Shown: one piece after another, positions 18,401-25,883 of the stretch | Layout of the letters: each line of letters starts with the position of its first letter | Position numbering within the stretch: the first letter of the stretch is position 1 | NCBI RefSeq assembly: GCF_021440195.1 | Contig: NZ_JAJTSZ010000004.1 | Location: 124,001-188,000 of the forward strand | Length of the DNA: 64,000 nucleotides | Source: Dyadobacter sp. CY356 | GTDB taxonomy: Bacteria > Bacteroidota > Bacteroidia > Cytophagales > Spirosomataceae | Direction: 5' to 3' | The notes under the pieces: generated by a model | What the model was told of the DNA's origin: nothing | What the model saw: only the letters and a program-made list of their open reading frames with translations | Databases searched by the model: none | Made by a program: the position numbers and the translations under genes

Positions 18401-20036
18401 CAACGATGACACTGGCCGGAACGTATTTTGTCAACAACAAAGCATCCACCTCCTTATCCAGATCTTTGACAGGTGCCGGAAGTTCAGATATTTTGGACTG
18501 AATACTTCCACTTCCGACATGTCCCAGACGGGCGGCCACGCGCCAGCGTAAATTCATATCAAAAGTTGCCTTACTTGCATCCCTGCTTTTGCGAATAAAT
18601 ATCTTCTGCCTTTTGTCAATCTGAGAGAAAAGTGACACCGCACTTCCGACGGCTTCTGAATTTCCTAAAAGAAGAAAACCTTCCGGATTCAAAGCATAAT
18701 GGAATGTTCCCATTACTTTTTGCTGGTAAACCGTATCAAGATAAATCATCAGATTACGGCAGCTGATCAGGTCAAGTCGTGAAAACGGAGGATCCTTCAA
18801 AACGTTATGCGGCGCAAAAACACATAAATCCCTGATTGACTTTTTGACCTGGAACTGGTCATCTTTATTAATAAAAAACCTTGTCAGACGGGTTGCTGAA
18901 ACGTCGACAATCTCGCTTTTTGAATAAAGTCCGTGCCTGGCCCTCGCAATAGCGGGATCACTCAAATCACTGGCAAATATTTGTATGGATATTCCCGATG
19001 TTTCACCCAATAATTCTATCAGCATCATGGCAATAGAATATGCCTCCTGCCCCGTTGAACACGCCGGAATCCAGATACGTATCGTGTCACCAGCGGCTTT
19101 TGTTTTGATGATCTGCGGAAATAATTTCTTTTTGAGATAATCCATCGTTTCGGTATCCCGAAAGAAATTGGTCACGTTGATCAGCAGATCATTGTAAAGT
19201 GTGCTGGCTTCATTGGGATGTTGTTTTAAATAAACCGCATAGTCGTTCAGCGTGTCCAGTTTATAAAGAAGCATTCTCCTTACAATCCTTCTCCTGATCG
19301 TTGACATTTTATAATGGTCAAAATCTACACCAACCGCACGTTTAACGAATTGCAGAATTCTCTTCAAATCCTCATCATTTGATTCTTCTTCCAAATCCTC
19401 CTGCGAGGTAGCCGTTAGTTTAAAAACAGCCGTTTGCCCGCTCAGACGTTCCAGTTCTCTGGCTATTTCCACTGGCGAAAGCACAAGATCTACAACGCCT
19501 TCGGTAATTGCAGATTTTGGCATACTCTGTTGTCTGGCACTTTCATCCTGGGCAATGGTGATACCGCCGGCCACCTTTATCGCTTTCAGACCCAGCGTTC
19601 CATCATTCGCCATGCCTGACAAAATGATTCCCACCGCTCCATCTTTTTGCCGTTCCGCCAAAGAAATGAAAAATCTGTCAATTGGCAGATGGACGAAGGG
19701 ATGCGGTTTACGCTGAATTAAAGTCAAAGCTCCATCCAGGATTTCCATATCTCTATCCGGAGGAATTATATAGATATGATTAGGCTCAATCTGCATCTGA
19801 TGGGTAGCCTCGTGCACCTTCATGGCAGTAAGCCTGGCAAGAATATCTGTTAGATGACTTTCGTAAGTCGGAGATAAATGCTGGATATATACGTATGCCA
19901 TCCCGGTTACGGGCGACAAATTTTCGAGAATTCTTGAAATCGCCTCCAAACCACCCGCTGATGCACCAATCGCTACAATCGGTACATGTTTTTCTTCTTT
20001 TTTACTATTTTCTTGGGTTGGTAAGTTTTCTGACAT
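15459..20036 (-). CDS. CheB-CheR-PAS histidine kinase fusion
   Basis: A 1525-residue cytoplasmic multidomain signalling protein. Order: CheB methylesterase (about 17-200; catalytic Ser in IGASAGG, His in IQHLSP, Asp in SGMANDGT); CheR methyltransferase (about 220-485; substrate-binding helix RRRIVRRM, SAM site IPACSTGQEAYSIAM, and ISCRNLMIYLD); a long Glu/Ser-rich coiled coil (about 650-745, repeated N-E-E-L/I units); then about four PAS domains to about residue 1270; and a HisKA/HATPase core with the H-box TSHDLRGS (His near 1300), N-box VLNAIRYTKNG, G1 DTGLGMP and G2 GEGIGLFIV. No receiver or membrane segment is seen. Such fusions occur in Bacteroidota and Proteobacteria outside chemotaxis operons and probably regulate stress responses rather than flagella. 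It is followed by an SDR gene 67 bases downstream. Confidence 0.94.
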   Translation of the reverse strand: MSENLPTQENSKKEEKHVPIVAIGASAGGLEAISRILENLSPVTGMAYVYIQHLSPTYESHLTDILARLTAMKVHEATHQMQIEPNHIYIIPPDRDMEILDGALTLIQRKPHPFVHLPIDRFFISLAERQKDGAVGIILSGMANDGTLGLKAIKVAGGITIAQDESARQQSMPKSAITEGVVDLVLSPVEIARELERLSGQTAVFKLTATSQEDLEEESNDEDLKRILQFVKRAVGVDFDHYKMSTIRRRIVRRMLLYKLDTLNDYAVYLKQHPNEASTLYNDLLINVTNFFRDTETMDYLKKKLFPQIIKTKAAGDTIRIWIPACSTGQEAYSIAMMLIELLGETSGISIQIFASDLSDPAIARARHGLYSKSEIVDVSATRLTRFFINKDDQFQVKKSIRDLCVFAPHNVLKDPPFSRLDLISCRNLMIYLDTVYQQKVMGTFHYALNPEGFLLLGNSEAVGSAVSLFSQIDKRQKIFIRKSRDASKATFDMNLRWRVAARLGHVGSGSIQSKISELPAPVKDLDKEVDALLLTKYVPASVIVDQDLEILQFRGSTGLFLEHSPGKASFNLLKMARPSLVFELRNTIHKSRKSGEISRKTGLEMIVNDRTHYVEIEVVPIRNTPDQSLFLVLFEEVMPGVLLEDKVANFRDDRIKQLEMELSSLRKDMHSIIEEQEKSNEELQSANEEIVSSNEELQSINEELETSKEEIESTNEELLTINQELITRNDQLTEAYGYAEAIFSTIGEATLVLDKDLTVKSANKAFYKIFHVQEEHIEGRMFYELDKRQWDIAQLRQLLEEVITNNAHIKSYEVCLNFQGLGEKTMLLHARKVVQHERKEAILLVIEDITEHRRVQRMLEERQAWFHDMIDYAPALVWVTGQDSRINFLNKALLEFTGHDVTTSGYDFTSYIHEDDREPYLAACTKNFLDKQIFSIEYRLKRNDGTYRWVLETAKPMFSPDGKFTGYIGNGTEIHLQKTLSEQLNLHVQQRTQELRDTNAELHTSNKELTKTADRLLSVLNGVPAAITLMEVIRDEKTGEAVDFSISVYNKQVLDLTGYTEENIHRNSFVENKPKLKTPELLNLYIQVLKTGEPVYKEIADIFPGNNSFHAFFITRQIDKDGVVVTILDISERKIADKKLIKSLESLQAVLDCSPGSISYLKPFYNENQEVEDFILVVSNQKFASEFHKPLSELVDSRATELYPPDAIAKMKNVLITGEYFYEEIYFPEDKKWSGMSIIRHNRGVVIAGMNITSLKDAEQQQMKWMQQLEESNGMIQSLEKMRQYISHRGEFLRATSHDLRGSFGIITGATALLNLMDTEEQRARSLEMIQRNLRQVTYMMNQLLDYSRLEAGQERLEISTFDVSDVLNELSESMIPLAKDKNLWLKIDGTDQLIIDGDLVKIRRIVQNLVLNAIRYTKNGGVSIKWGKPENTEMVNGFDEQQWFMDIEDTGLGMPGSLLSKLTDVSEEVRQVMGQSSASATGEGIGLFIVKRLCELLGAKLSIESNKDEGTLFRILLPVSYKI

Positions 20037-20364
20037 GGGTTTTGTAATATACCTGGCAATATTTAAACCATTAATCTTGAAATATGTTCGGCTGTCCTAC
20101 ACTTTATTAAAACCGCCGAACCTATACAATATTAAAAATATACAGGCAAAAACCTAAACTACGGGATAAATGGTAACTAATTCAACAAAAATCCGTTATG
20201 AATATTGATATAAAAATTTGATAACAAGTAAGTTATATCAATATAATCATTTAGAATTATTCGATCATAAAAAAAAGGCTCTGAAAACGATATTACTATC
20301 CCCATCAGAAACCTGTTCCTTATTTCAAATTTATCAGTGAAAAGCTCAGAATTTATCTGAATTT
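20037..20364. other. Intergenic region between amylase-like gene and kinase gene
   Basis: 328 bases, AT-rich, upstream of the CheB-CheR kinase gene. It holds an interrupted inverted repeat GTTCGGC (20091-20097) / GCCGAAC (20113-20119), 54-82 bases from the kinase start, which could be an operator; nothing else supports that. No convincing terminator for the amylase-like gene is seen. Open frames here are short and lack coding features. Confidence 0.4.
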
Positions 20365-22086
20365 TCAAGGTATGATATGATCGACGCGATACCATTTGTA
20401 GCCGTAGCCATCCAGTGAAACTGAAAACTTTCCACCATCTGCCTTCTTATCAAGATTCTCTTCGATAAGATCATAAAGAACTTTCATATTTTCCGATTGA
20501 ATGGAGGCTTGACGGGATTGAGGATTGAAATTATGTAAGATTATCAGCGACTTTCCATCATAATCATAACGAATTGCCAGAATGTCCGGAGAACCGGAAT
20601 CGATTAAAGAATACGTTCCCAAACCAATTTCGGGACAAGATTTCCTGAGTTTGATAATACGTGAAGTCCAGCTTAAAAGTGAATTCGGATCTCTGAATTG
20701 TCTGGCAACATTAATCTGCTGATATCCATAATCTCCTTTGCTGATAACAGGACGAAAAGCGGTATCGGCGGAGGTGAATCCACCATTTTTCTCATCTGTC
20801 CATTGCATCGGTGTACGAACAGACAAGCGTTCTTTCAAACTTAGATCATCACCCATTCCAAGTTCTTCTCCGTAACGCAACACAGGTGCTCCCGGCAACG
20901 AAAAAAGTAAACTGTAAGCCAGTTCCATGTGTTTCCTATTGTTGCCGAGCATGGGTGCAAGACGGCGGCGGATTCCCCGTTCATAAAGCTGCATCGTTGT
21001 ATCAGGGCCAAATTTTGCATATACTGCATTGCGCTGTTTATCGGTCAATCTGCCCAGATCAATTTCGTCATGATTTCTTAAAAAATGAGCCCATTGCGAT
21101 GCTTCCGGAATCTTCTTTGTTTGTTCAATGGCTTGCGCAAAAGGTTTCAGGTCGCCGGTTGCCAAAGCATAAAACAGATATTGATTTGCAAAGAAGTTGA
21201 ACATCATCTGAATGCCTTCCCCGTTTTTACCAAAATAATTCTGGTTTTCTTCCGGCATCACATTGGCCTCTCCGAGAATGGCGGCGTCAGATTTTCTGGA
21301 TTGGGCAAATTGTCGCATATCATTTAAAAAATCGAAATCAAGTTTAGGTTTTTCACTACCTGATTTGGGGACTTCAATGATAAACGGTACCGCGTCCAGC
21401 CGGAATCCTGCAATTCCCTGATTTAGCCAATAGCCGATTATCCGCTGACTTTCCAGCATAACCTCCGGATTGGAATAATTTAAGTCAGGTTGAAATTTAT
21501 AGAACCGATGATAAAAATATTCCCCGGTTTTTTCATCCAAACTCCACACTTCTTTCTGCACACCGGGGAATACCATGCCTTTATTCCAATCTTTCGGTTT
21601 TTCTTTTGACCAGACATACCAGTCACGATATTTTGAATCTTTGCTTTCACGAGACTTCTGAAACCAGGGATGCTGGTCGGAAGTATGGTTCAATACCAGA
21701 TCCATAATGACCCGAATTCCTCTCTTCCGGGCCTGAAAAAGAAATTCAGTAAAATCTCCACTCGTGCCAAACTTTTCATCAACCCCATAAAAATCTGCAA
21801 CATCATATCCGTCGTCCTGGCCAGGTGAAGGCTGAAAAGGCGCCAGCCATATGGCGTCTATACCGATGGCTTTCAGGTAATCCAGTTTTTGGATCAGTCC
21901 GTTAAAATCACCCCTCCCGTCACCATTGCTGTCTTTGAAAACTCCAACTTCAAGATTGTAAATCACACTGTTTTTATACCAGAAATTTTCCTTCACTTTC
22001 AAGGGCGCCACTTTGGTCTGCGCGTTTGAAAAAAGTGATTGCAGCAGAATGAAAATCAGGATTACAGTGAGGTTGAATTTTTTCAT
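20365..22086 (-). CDS. Exported TreS-like GH13 enzyme
   Basis: A 573-residue glycoside hydrolase family 13 protein with a signal peptide (LTVILIFILLQSLFSNAQ), hence periplasmic. The TIM-barrel boxes are DLVLNHTSDQHPWF (region I), GFRLDAVPFI (region II, nucleophile Asp), ILGEANV (region III, acid/base Glu) and FLRNHDEIDLGRL (region IV). The stretch GIRRRLAPMLGNNRKHMELA followed by LSLPGAPVLRYGEELGMGD and VRTPMQWTDEKNGGF closely follows trehalose synthase (maltose alpha-glucosyltransferase, TreS) sequences rather than simple amylases. TreS interconverts maltose and trehalose and is usually cytoplasmic, so an exported copy is unusual. Alternatives are an alpha-glucosidase of the same subfamily. 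The nearby TreXYZ set supports a maltodextrin/trehalose theme. Confidence 0.88.
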   Translation of the reverse strand: MKKFNLTVILIFILLQSLFSNAQTKVAPLKVKENFWYKNSVIYNLEVGVFKDSNGDGRGDFNGLIQKLDYLKAIGIDAIWLAPFQPSPGQDDGYDVADFYGVDEKFGTSGDFTEFLFQARKRGIRVIMDLVLNHTSDQHPWFQKSRESKDSKYRDWYVWSKEKPKDWNKGMVFPGVQKEVWSLDEKTGEYFYHRFYKFQPDLNYSNPEVMLESQRIIGYWLNQGIAGFRLDAVPFIIEVPKSGSEKPKLDFDFLNDMRQFAQSRKSDAAILGEANVMPEENQNYFGKNGEGIQMMFNFFANQYLFYALATGDLKPFAQAIEQTKKIPEASQWAHFLRNHDEIDLGRLTDKQRNAVYAKFGPDTTMQLYERGIRRRLAPMLGNNRKHMELAYSLLFSLPGAPVLRYGEELGMGDDLSLKERLSVRTPMQWTDEKNGGFTSADTAFRPVISKGDYGYQQINVARQFRDPNSLLSWTSRIIKLRKSCPEIGLGTYSLIDSGSPDILAIRYDYDGKSLIILHNFNPQSRQASIQSENMKVLYDLIEENLDKKADGGKFSVSLDGYGYKWYRVDHIIP

Positions 22087-22149
22087 TTATTTGGTAATTA
22101 GATGCGTAGTATTCAAATTGAATTCTTTGCCGGTTTGAGATTTTCATAA

Positions 22150-22181
22150 CCCGTCCGACGGCGAAAAAACCGTCGGACGGG
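22150..22181. repeat. GC-rich palindrome, CCGTC(C/G)GACGG family
   Basis: Arms CCCGTCCGACGG (22150-22161) and CCGTCGGACGGG (22170-22181), loop CGAAAAAA, 12-bp perfect stem. It lies 64 bases upstream of the start of the exported GH13 gene, in a divergent region, so it is not in a terminator position for either neighbour. The same core occurs twice at 51403-51471. Confidence 0.8.
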
Positions 22182-22638
22182 TGGCTCGTTAAAATTTTCT
22201 TGCTGCGGCTAATCTTTTGACCGGAAACCTGGAAAACCTTGCGGGGCTACGTTAAAACTATGCCATCTGTAAAAACGGTTTTATTTCTTTCGTTGGTTTT
22301 GAGTCTCAGAAACCTGTTAATTCTCAGATCGCTATAATTCTCAAATGTTGCTTTCATACTGAAATTCACTGCTGATCTTTGTGCGCTTCATAAATGTCAT
22401 CATCTCTTACGGATCCAGCGGAAATGTAATCATCATTTTACTTTTAGATTAGCCAGTTATTCACACTTTTTACACAGATGCGACAGGGATACGGGATGTA
22501 TAGACTGGCGTGGATGAGGTAAATCATCCACATATCAGGATATGATAAAATGAAGAAGCGAGGCAATCATAATTCTATAATTAGATCACAATCAAAACTT
22601 AAAATTCTAAATTAAAAACAGATGTAAAAGCAGGGAAG

Positions 22639-22669
22639 TTGTGGCATGAGATTTGTAGAACTAAGTTTA
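22639..22669 (+). promoter_or_regulatory. Possible Bacteroidota-type promoter
   Basis: GTTG-like -33 element (TTG at 22639-22641), 20-base spacer, then TAAGTTTA (22662-22669), a near match to the -7 consensus TAnnTTTG. Transcription would start near 22677, about 24 bases before the ATG at 22701. Based on motif matching only. Confidence 0.3.
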
Positions 22670-22700
22670 CAATTATAGCAGTAACGAATTTAGTAAAATC

Positions 22701-23174
22701 ATGGAAAATTTATCTTTATCCTCCACCATAGCAAAACTCTGGAACACCCACCGTCAACGCGAAAATTTGTATAAACAAACGATGACTTTGGATAATCTGG
22801 GTTCAATAAGAAAGTTTTGCAGCCAGGGATATATGGTTTCTCTCTTGTTCAAAAAAGAGATCAGCTGGATTTATGATCAGATTAAATGCACATTAAGCGA
22901 AGGCGATATCAGCGGTGGAATTGAAAATTATAATTTACCAAATCTGGTCATTTCATCCGATAACCAGTTTTCAGTCATAAAAATGTTGATGGAACAAGAA
23001 GATAAAACCATCAAAATGTACAAATCATTATTGGCTGATAAGGACATAAGTTACGATGCCAAATTAACATTCACCGAACACATAGACAGGCTGAATGACA
23101 TTTATCTGTTTCTTAAAAACGAAGTAACAAAAAGTCAGGTTACAGTGCCACTTTTAAGAAAAGCAGTGGCGTAA
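22701..23174 (+). CDS. Small helical protein, possibly DUF2383/ferritin-like
   Basis: A 157-residue all-alpha soluble protein without a signal peptide. Its helices have a four-helix-bundle look: the first includes STIAKLWNTHRQRENLY, the last FTEHIDRLNDIYLFLKNEV. It resembles the ferritin-like PA2169/DUF2383 type in length and helix pattern (KMYKSLLADKDISYDAKLTF is like the 'Y..aL....l....r..l..q...i...h..l' segments), but I cannot point to metal ligands in the expected positions. It stands alone on the + strand facing the YetF pair, with a shared terminator. Its place in a cluster of stress-type genes suggests a stress or starvation role; the function is not known. Confidence 0.65.
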   Translation: MENLSLSSTIAKLWNTHRQRENLYKQTMTLDNLGSIRKFCSQGYMVSLLFKKEISWIYDQIKCTLSEGDISGGIENYNLPNLVISSDNQFSVIKMLMEQEDKTIKMYKSLLADKDISYDAKLTFTEHIDRLNDIYLFLKNEVTKSQVTVPLLRKAVA

Positions 23175-23178
23175 ATAA

Positions 23179-23210
23179 AATCCCCGGATTAGAAAATATT
23201 CCCGGGGATT
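23179..23210. terminator. Bidirectional terminator
   Basis: A 9-bp stem AATCCCCGG (23179-23187) / CCGGGGATT (23202-23210) between the convergent helical-protein gene and the first YetF gene. A/T-rich flanks on both sides can provide U-runs in either direction. Confidence 0.75.
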
Positions 23211-23212
23211 AT

Positions 23213-23911
23213 TTATTCCGAAATTGATTCTACGGCTTTCACCCAATCAATAAATCCACAGGAATCGCATTCCTCTTCTCCCAGATACTTCTCCTTAATA
23301 TGTCCGCAGTGATTGCAGGCCAATTCATTGGAATCTTTGCTTATTCTCATTTTAAATTCACAATCCCAGGTCGGAATAATCGATAAACCCGCAACCGGTT
23401 TAGTATTTTCAATAAATGTAAATTTGCCGTTAGCTTCCAGATATAGCCGTTTGACTTCGCCCAGGTGATTAACTTCCTTAAAACGAAGCTGCCCGAAAAC
23501 CCGCTCCCTTGTTATTCTGGTAGCCTCCATAATGGCCAGATTTAAACGCCCGTCTTCTACCAGTGCTCCAATATTATCCTGGGTAATTTCTTCAAATTTC
23601 TCACTTTCCATAGACTTTTTGGCTATGAAATGCTGTGTCAAAACAACAACCACCGCTATGATTAATGCCGGCAATAAACCGCGATCCGGAGATTGGAGCG
23701 GAATACCGATTGCGGCAGCAAGTGATACCATAGAGATCATCTCATTTCGTCCGAGAGCGGCCTCCATACGTTTCCCCATTAACCGCATGGAAACCATCAG
23801 AATCATATAAACGATTAAAGTCCTGAAAATTACCTCAATAAAAAAACTGCCGGGAACGTCTCCCAGAAGTATTCTCTGCCAGTCGCTAAGCTGGATATCT
23901 TCTGATTTCAT
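23213..23911 (-). CDS. YetF/DUF421 membrane protein with C-terminal zinc ribbon
   Basis: A 232-residue protein of the YetF family: three N-terminal transmembrane segments (about residues 22-100, including VYMILMVSMRLMGKRM with the conserved R-x-x-G-K-R and a GRNEMISMVSLAAAIGIPLQSP loop), then the family's cytoplasmic alpha/beta domain (NIGALVEDGRLN; ITRERVFGQLRFKEVNHLGEVKRLYLEANGKF). After it comes an added zinc-ribbon-like module with Cys199, Cys202, Cys215 and Cys218 (C-x2-C-x12-C-x2-C). YetF proteins are implicated in spore and stress physiology in Bacillus; biochemical function is unknown. It is the downstream gene of a tandem paralogous pair with a 13-base gap. The zinc ribbon is not part of the usual family as I know it. 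Confidence 0.87.
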   Translation of the reverse strand: MKSEDIQLSDWQRILLGDVPGSFFIEVIFRTLIVYMILMVSMRLMGKRMEAALGRNEMISMVSLAAAIGIPLQSPDRGLLPALIIAVVVVLTQHFIAKKSMESEKFEEITQDNIGALVEDGRLNLAIMEATRITRERVFGQLRFKEVNHLGEVKRLYLEANGKFTFIENTKPVAGLSIIPTWDCEFKMRISKDSNELACNHCGHIKEKYLGEEECDSCGFIDWVKAVESISE

Positions 23912-23924
23912 ATCTGATCTTCAA

Positions 23925-24629
23925 TTAATTTGCTACTGTAGAAACTCTTGCGTTCTGCCACTTTTCTGCACTGCAAACCGGACAAGGTTTTACCTTAACC
24001 TCCACCCGATCCACATTTCCACAGCTCGTACAAACAAGCTGGTGATATTTATCTGTACCTGAAAAAGCTTTGATTTCTTCATCATCGGGCGGGAAAATAT
24101 CAAGACCGGCTTTTGAATCTTTGGATTTGTATATACTGAAAATCCCAAAAGATTCCAGATATACCCTGTCGACCTGACCAAGATTCTGAATTCCTTCTGT
24201 CCGCAAAGCCGCAAACAATTGCTGCCGGGAAAGTTTGATGTGTTTCATTTCATCAAGCATCATGATGCCGTCTTTTACGATCATCACAATTTCCCCATGG
24301 TTTAACTTTTCCAGTTTTCTGCTTTTAAATTCAAAAAAGTTAAGTCCGCGCTGAAAAGAAAAAGCCAGGAATAAAATAAACGCACCCTGCAAAAGTCCAA
24401 CGCCCGGCGACTGCATGGCGGGCGAAACGATGGCTCCCAGAGTCAACATAACTGCTATTTCAGAAATGGTCAGCTGTCCACTCATTCGCTTGCCCATCAA
24501 CCGGACTGCTACAAGTAATAAGCTATAAATGAAAACTGTCCGGATAAAAACCTCGATCATAAAAACATGAGGAGCTTCTCCAAAAACTATTCTATTAATA
24601 TCCCAAAGATGTACGTCTTCTTTTTTCAT
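23925..24629 (-). CDS. YetF/DUF421 membrane protein with C-terminal zinc ribbon, paralog
   Basis: A 234-residue paralog of the adjacent downstream protein, sharing the layout: N-terminal membrane segments with LLLVAVRLMGKRMSGQLTISE and a following LTLGAIVSPAMQSPGVGL loop, a soluble domain (EIVMIVKDGIMM; KLSRQQLFAALRTEGIQNLGQ; VYLESFGIFSIY), and a C-terminal zinc-ribbon-like module with Cys200, Cys203, Cys216 and Cys219, spaced exactly as in the other copy (C-x2-C-x12-C-x2-C). The two are sequence-diverged, so the duplication is old. Co-transcription is very likely. An interacting heterodimer is a reasonable guess because DUF421 soluble domains can dimerise. Function unknown; a membrane sensor or redox/zinc-responsive role is possible. 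Confidence 0.87.
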   Translation of the reverse strand: MKKEDVHLWDINRIVFGEAPHVFMIEVFIRTVFIYSLLLVAVRLMGKRMSGQLTISEIAVMLTLGAIVSPAMQSPGVGLLQGAFILFLAFSFQRGLNFFEFKSRKLEKLNHGEIVMIVKDGIMMLDEMKHIKLSRQQLFAALRTEGIQNLGQVDRVYLESFGIFSIYKSKDSKAGLDIFPPDDEEIKAFSGTDKYHQLVCTSCGNVDRVEVKVKPCPVCSAEKWQNARVSTVAN

Positions 24630-25174
24630 CAGTACCTTAAAAAATTATCTAACTCAATCTCCACCCACAACTTCACTTCACTAACTAATCATCAATACAG
24701 AACCACAGAACATATACGCAACGAAGATTTTTTGATCCTTCTCAGGCATCACTACAATTTCAACTGTCCTGATAAATCGCTTCAAATTCATTATTCAAAA
24801 AGTACAAATAGAAGAGATTACTTTTCCCTATCCTAATCACTGTTTTTCAACCGCTTGTTAAAATCCCATACCACCAACGGCTCTTCCCGTTTATTATTTT
24901 TTTTATATTGATATCCACAGCTCATTGGTTTATTGCAATTATGACGGCCAATTTCATTGCAGAAATATGACGGACATTGGCGTCTGCCTCTTTGAATCTT
25001 ACATTATTCTTAGGGTTAATAATCGCGGACATTTTATCGGTAGAAACTTTCCCACCGTAACCGAAAATTTAACGATAACCTTAATGCCGGATTTAAAATT
25101 TGGAATGGTAGCAGGTGGCAAAGTTTTTGATAAGGAATACGTCAAATTAAATCAACATAACTAAGACAGACATC
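24630..25174. other. Intergenic region before small lipoprotein genes
   Basis: 545 bases with mostly AT-rich, non-coding character. One open frame on the + strand (24925-25164, 79 codons, starting MVYCNYDGQFHC) ends 10 bases before the lipoprotein gene, but its composition is atypical and no motif or ribosome site supports it. It is left as unsupported. Confidence 0.4.
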
Positions 25175-25456
25175 ATGAAAAATTCAAAATCAATTATTAC
25201 AGCTTTCGCATTTTCGACGCTCCTGTTTTTCACTTCGTGCAATAACGGAACACAAAATTCCAATGATAGCACCGGATCCGGAAGTGCAACGCAGACAACT
25301 CCTAACGACAGCAGTGGTGCTGACAGCCGTTCAGCAATTGGAATTGATGGTGATAATCAGAAAAAAGAACCTGGTTATCCAAGTAATCAGTCCAATTTAA
25401 ATTCTGACTCCACAAGCCAGAAACATGATATGGATACTTTAAAAAACAAACAATAA
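25175..25456 (+). CDS. Small Ser/Thr/Asn-rich lipoprotein
   Basis: A 93-residue predicted lipoprotein: a hydrophobic signal (IITAFAFSTLLFFTS) followed directly by Cys at residue 22, with the lipobox F-T-S-C. The mature part is hydrophilic and low-complexity (Asn, Ser, Asp, Gly, Gln, Thr), with no recognisable domain. Such short disordered lipoproteins are common in Bacteroidota and probably sit on the periplasmic or outer leaflet. A second small lipoprotein gene follows on the same strand 39 bases later, and both end before a strong terminator, so they may form a two-gene operon. Confidence 0.7.
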   Translation: MKNSKSIITAFAFSTLLFFTSCNNGTQNSNDSTGSGSATQTTPNDSSGADSRSAIGIDGDNQKKEPGYPSNQSNLNSDSTSQKHDMDTLKNKQ

Positions 25457-25495
25457 TACGCAGCGCAATTAACCTTCACAGCTCATCTTAAGGAC

Positions 25496-25642
25496 ATGAA
25501 AAATAAAATTCTGATTTTGATAATCCTTTCCAGTCTTCTGTCCTGTGATTTTATTTGTCCGCCGGAAGAAGACAAATTGAAAAATGACACTTCCGATTCT
25601 ACGACTGTCAAAGCCGTTCAGATTAAAGATGTACGCAAGTAG
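25496..25642 (+). CDS. 48-residue predicted lipoprotein
   Basis: A very short gene, ATG at 25496 to TAG at 25642. The product starts MKNKILILIILSSLLSC: a positively charged start, hydrophobic core, and lipobox L-L-S-C with Cys at residue 17. The mature 32 residues are charged (CDFICPPEEDKLK then DTSDSTTVKAVQIKD), with a second Cys at 21. An AGGA-like stretch sits just before the start. The reading frame is supported by the signal-peptide pattern and by a 19-bp perfect hairpin terminator 5 bases after its stop codon. Function unknown. Confidence 0.7.
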   Translation: MKNKILILIILSSLLSCDFICPPEEDKLKNDTSDSTTVKAVQIKDVRK

Positions 25643-25647
25643 GTTAC

Positions 25648-25690
25648 TAAAATCAGAGGCCGGAAAATTGATTTCCGGCCTCTGATTTTA
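25648..25690 (+). terminator. Strong intrinsic terminator of the small lipoprotein genes
   Basis: A 19-bp perfect stem (arms 25648-25666 and 25672-25690) with a 5-nt loop ATTGA; the arm core is AGAGGCCGGAAA. The 3' arm ends in TTTTA. It marks the end of the two lipoprotein genes. Confidence 0.88.
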
Positions 25691-25883
25691 TAATTCTGGA
25701 ATTCTTGACGGGAAAAACGATTTCCTTTTTCCATCGAAAAAAATCCGCTCAGATAATATCGCTGTTCTGGAAAGTGTGTGAACTCGATTCATAAATGATG
25801 ATTTAAGCAAAATCATTTAACCCCATTTATTGGCATAGAAGTTTTGATATTGAATCTATTATTTGATCTCAAAACCCGAAATT

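Larger units (their letters stand above)
22087..22700. other. 614-base divergent intergenic region
   Basis: Between divergently oriented genes. It contains a GC-rich hairpin at 22150-22181 (separate entry), a possible promoter for the rightward gene at 22639-22669, and long AT-rich stretches. No open frame or RNA gene that I could support was seen. Confidence 0.5.

Noticed and set aside
20177..20395. 72-codon minus-strand frame overlapping the end of the GH13 gene
   Set aside because: It overlaps the last 31 bases of a well-supported gene, is AT-driven in composition and has no recognisable feature.
24925..25164. 79-codon + strand frame upstream of the small lipoprotein gene
   Set aside because: Unusual composition, no motif, no signal peptide and no convincing ribosome site; not enough to call a gene.
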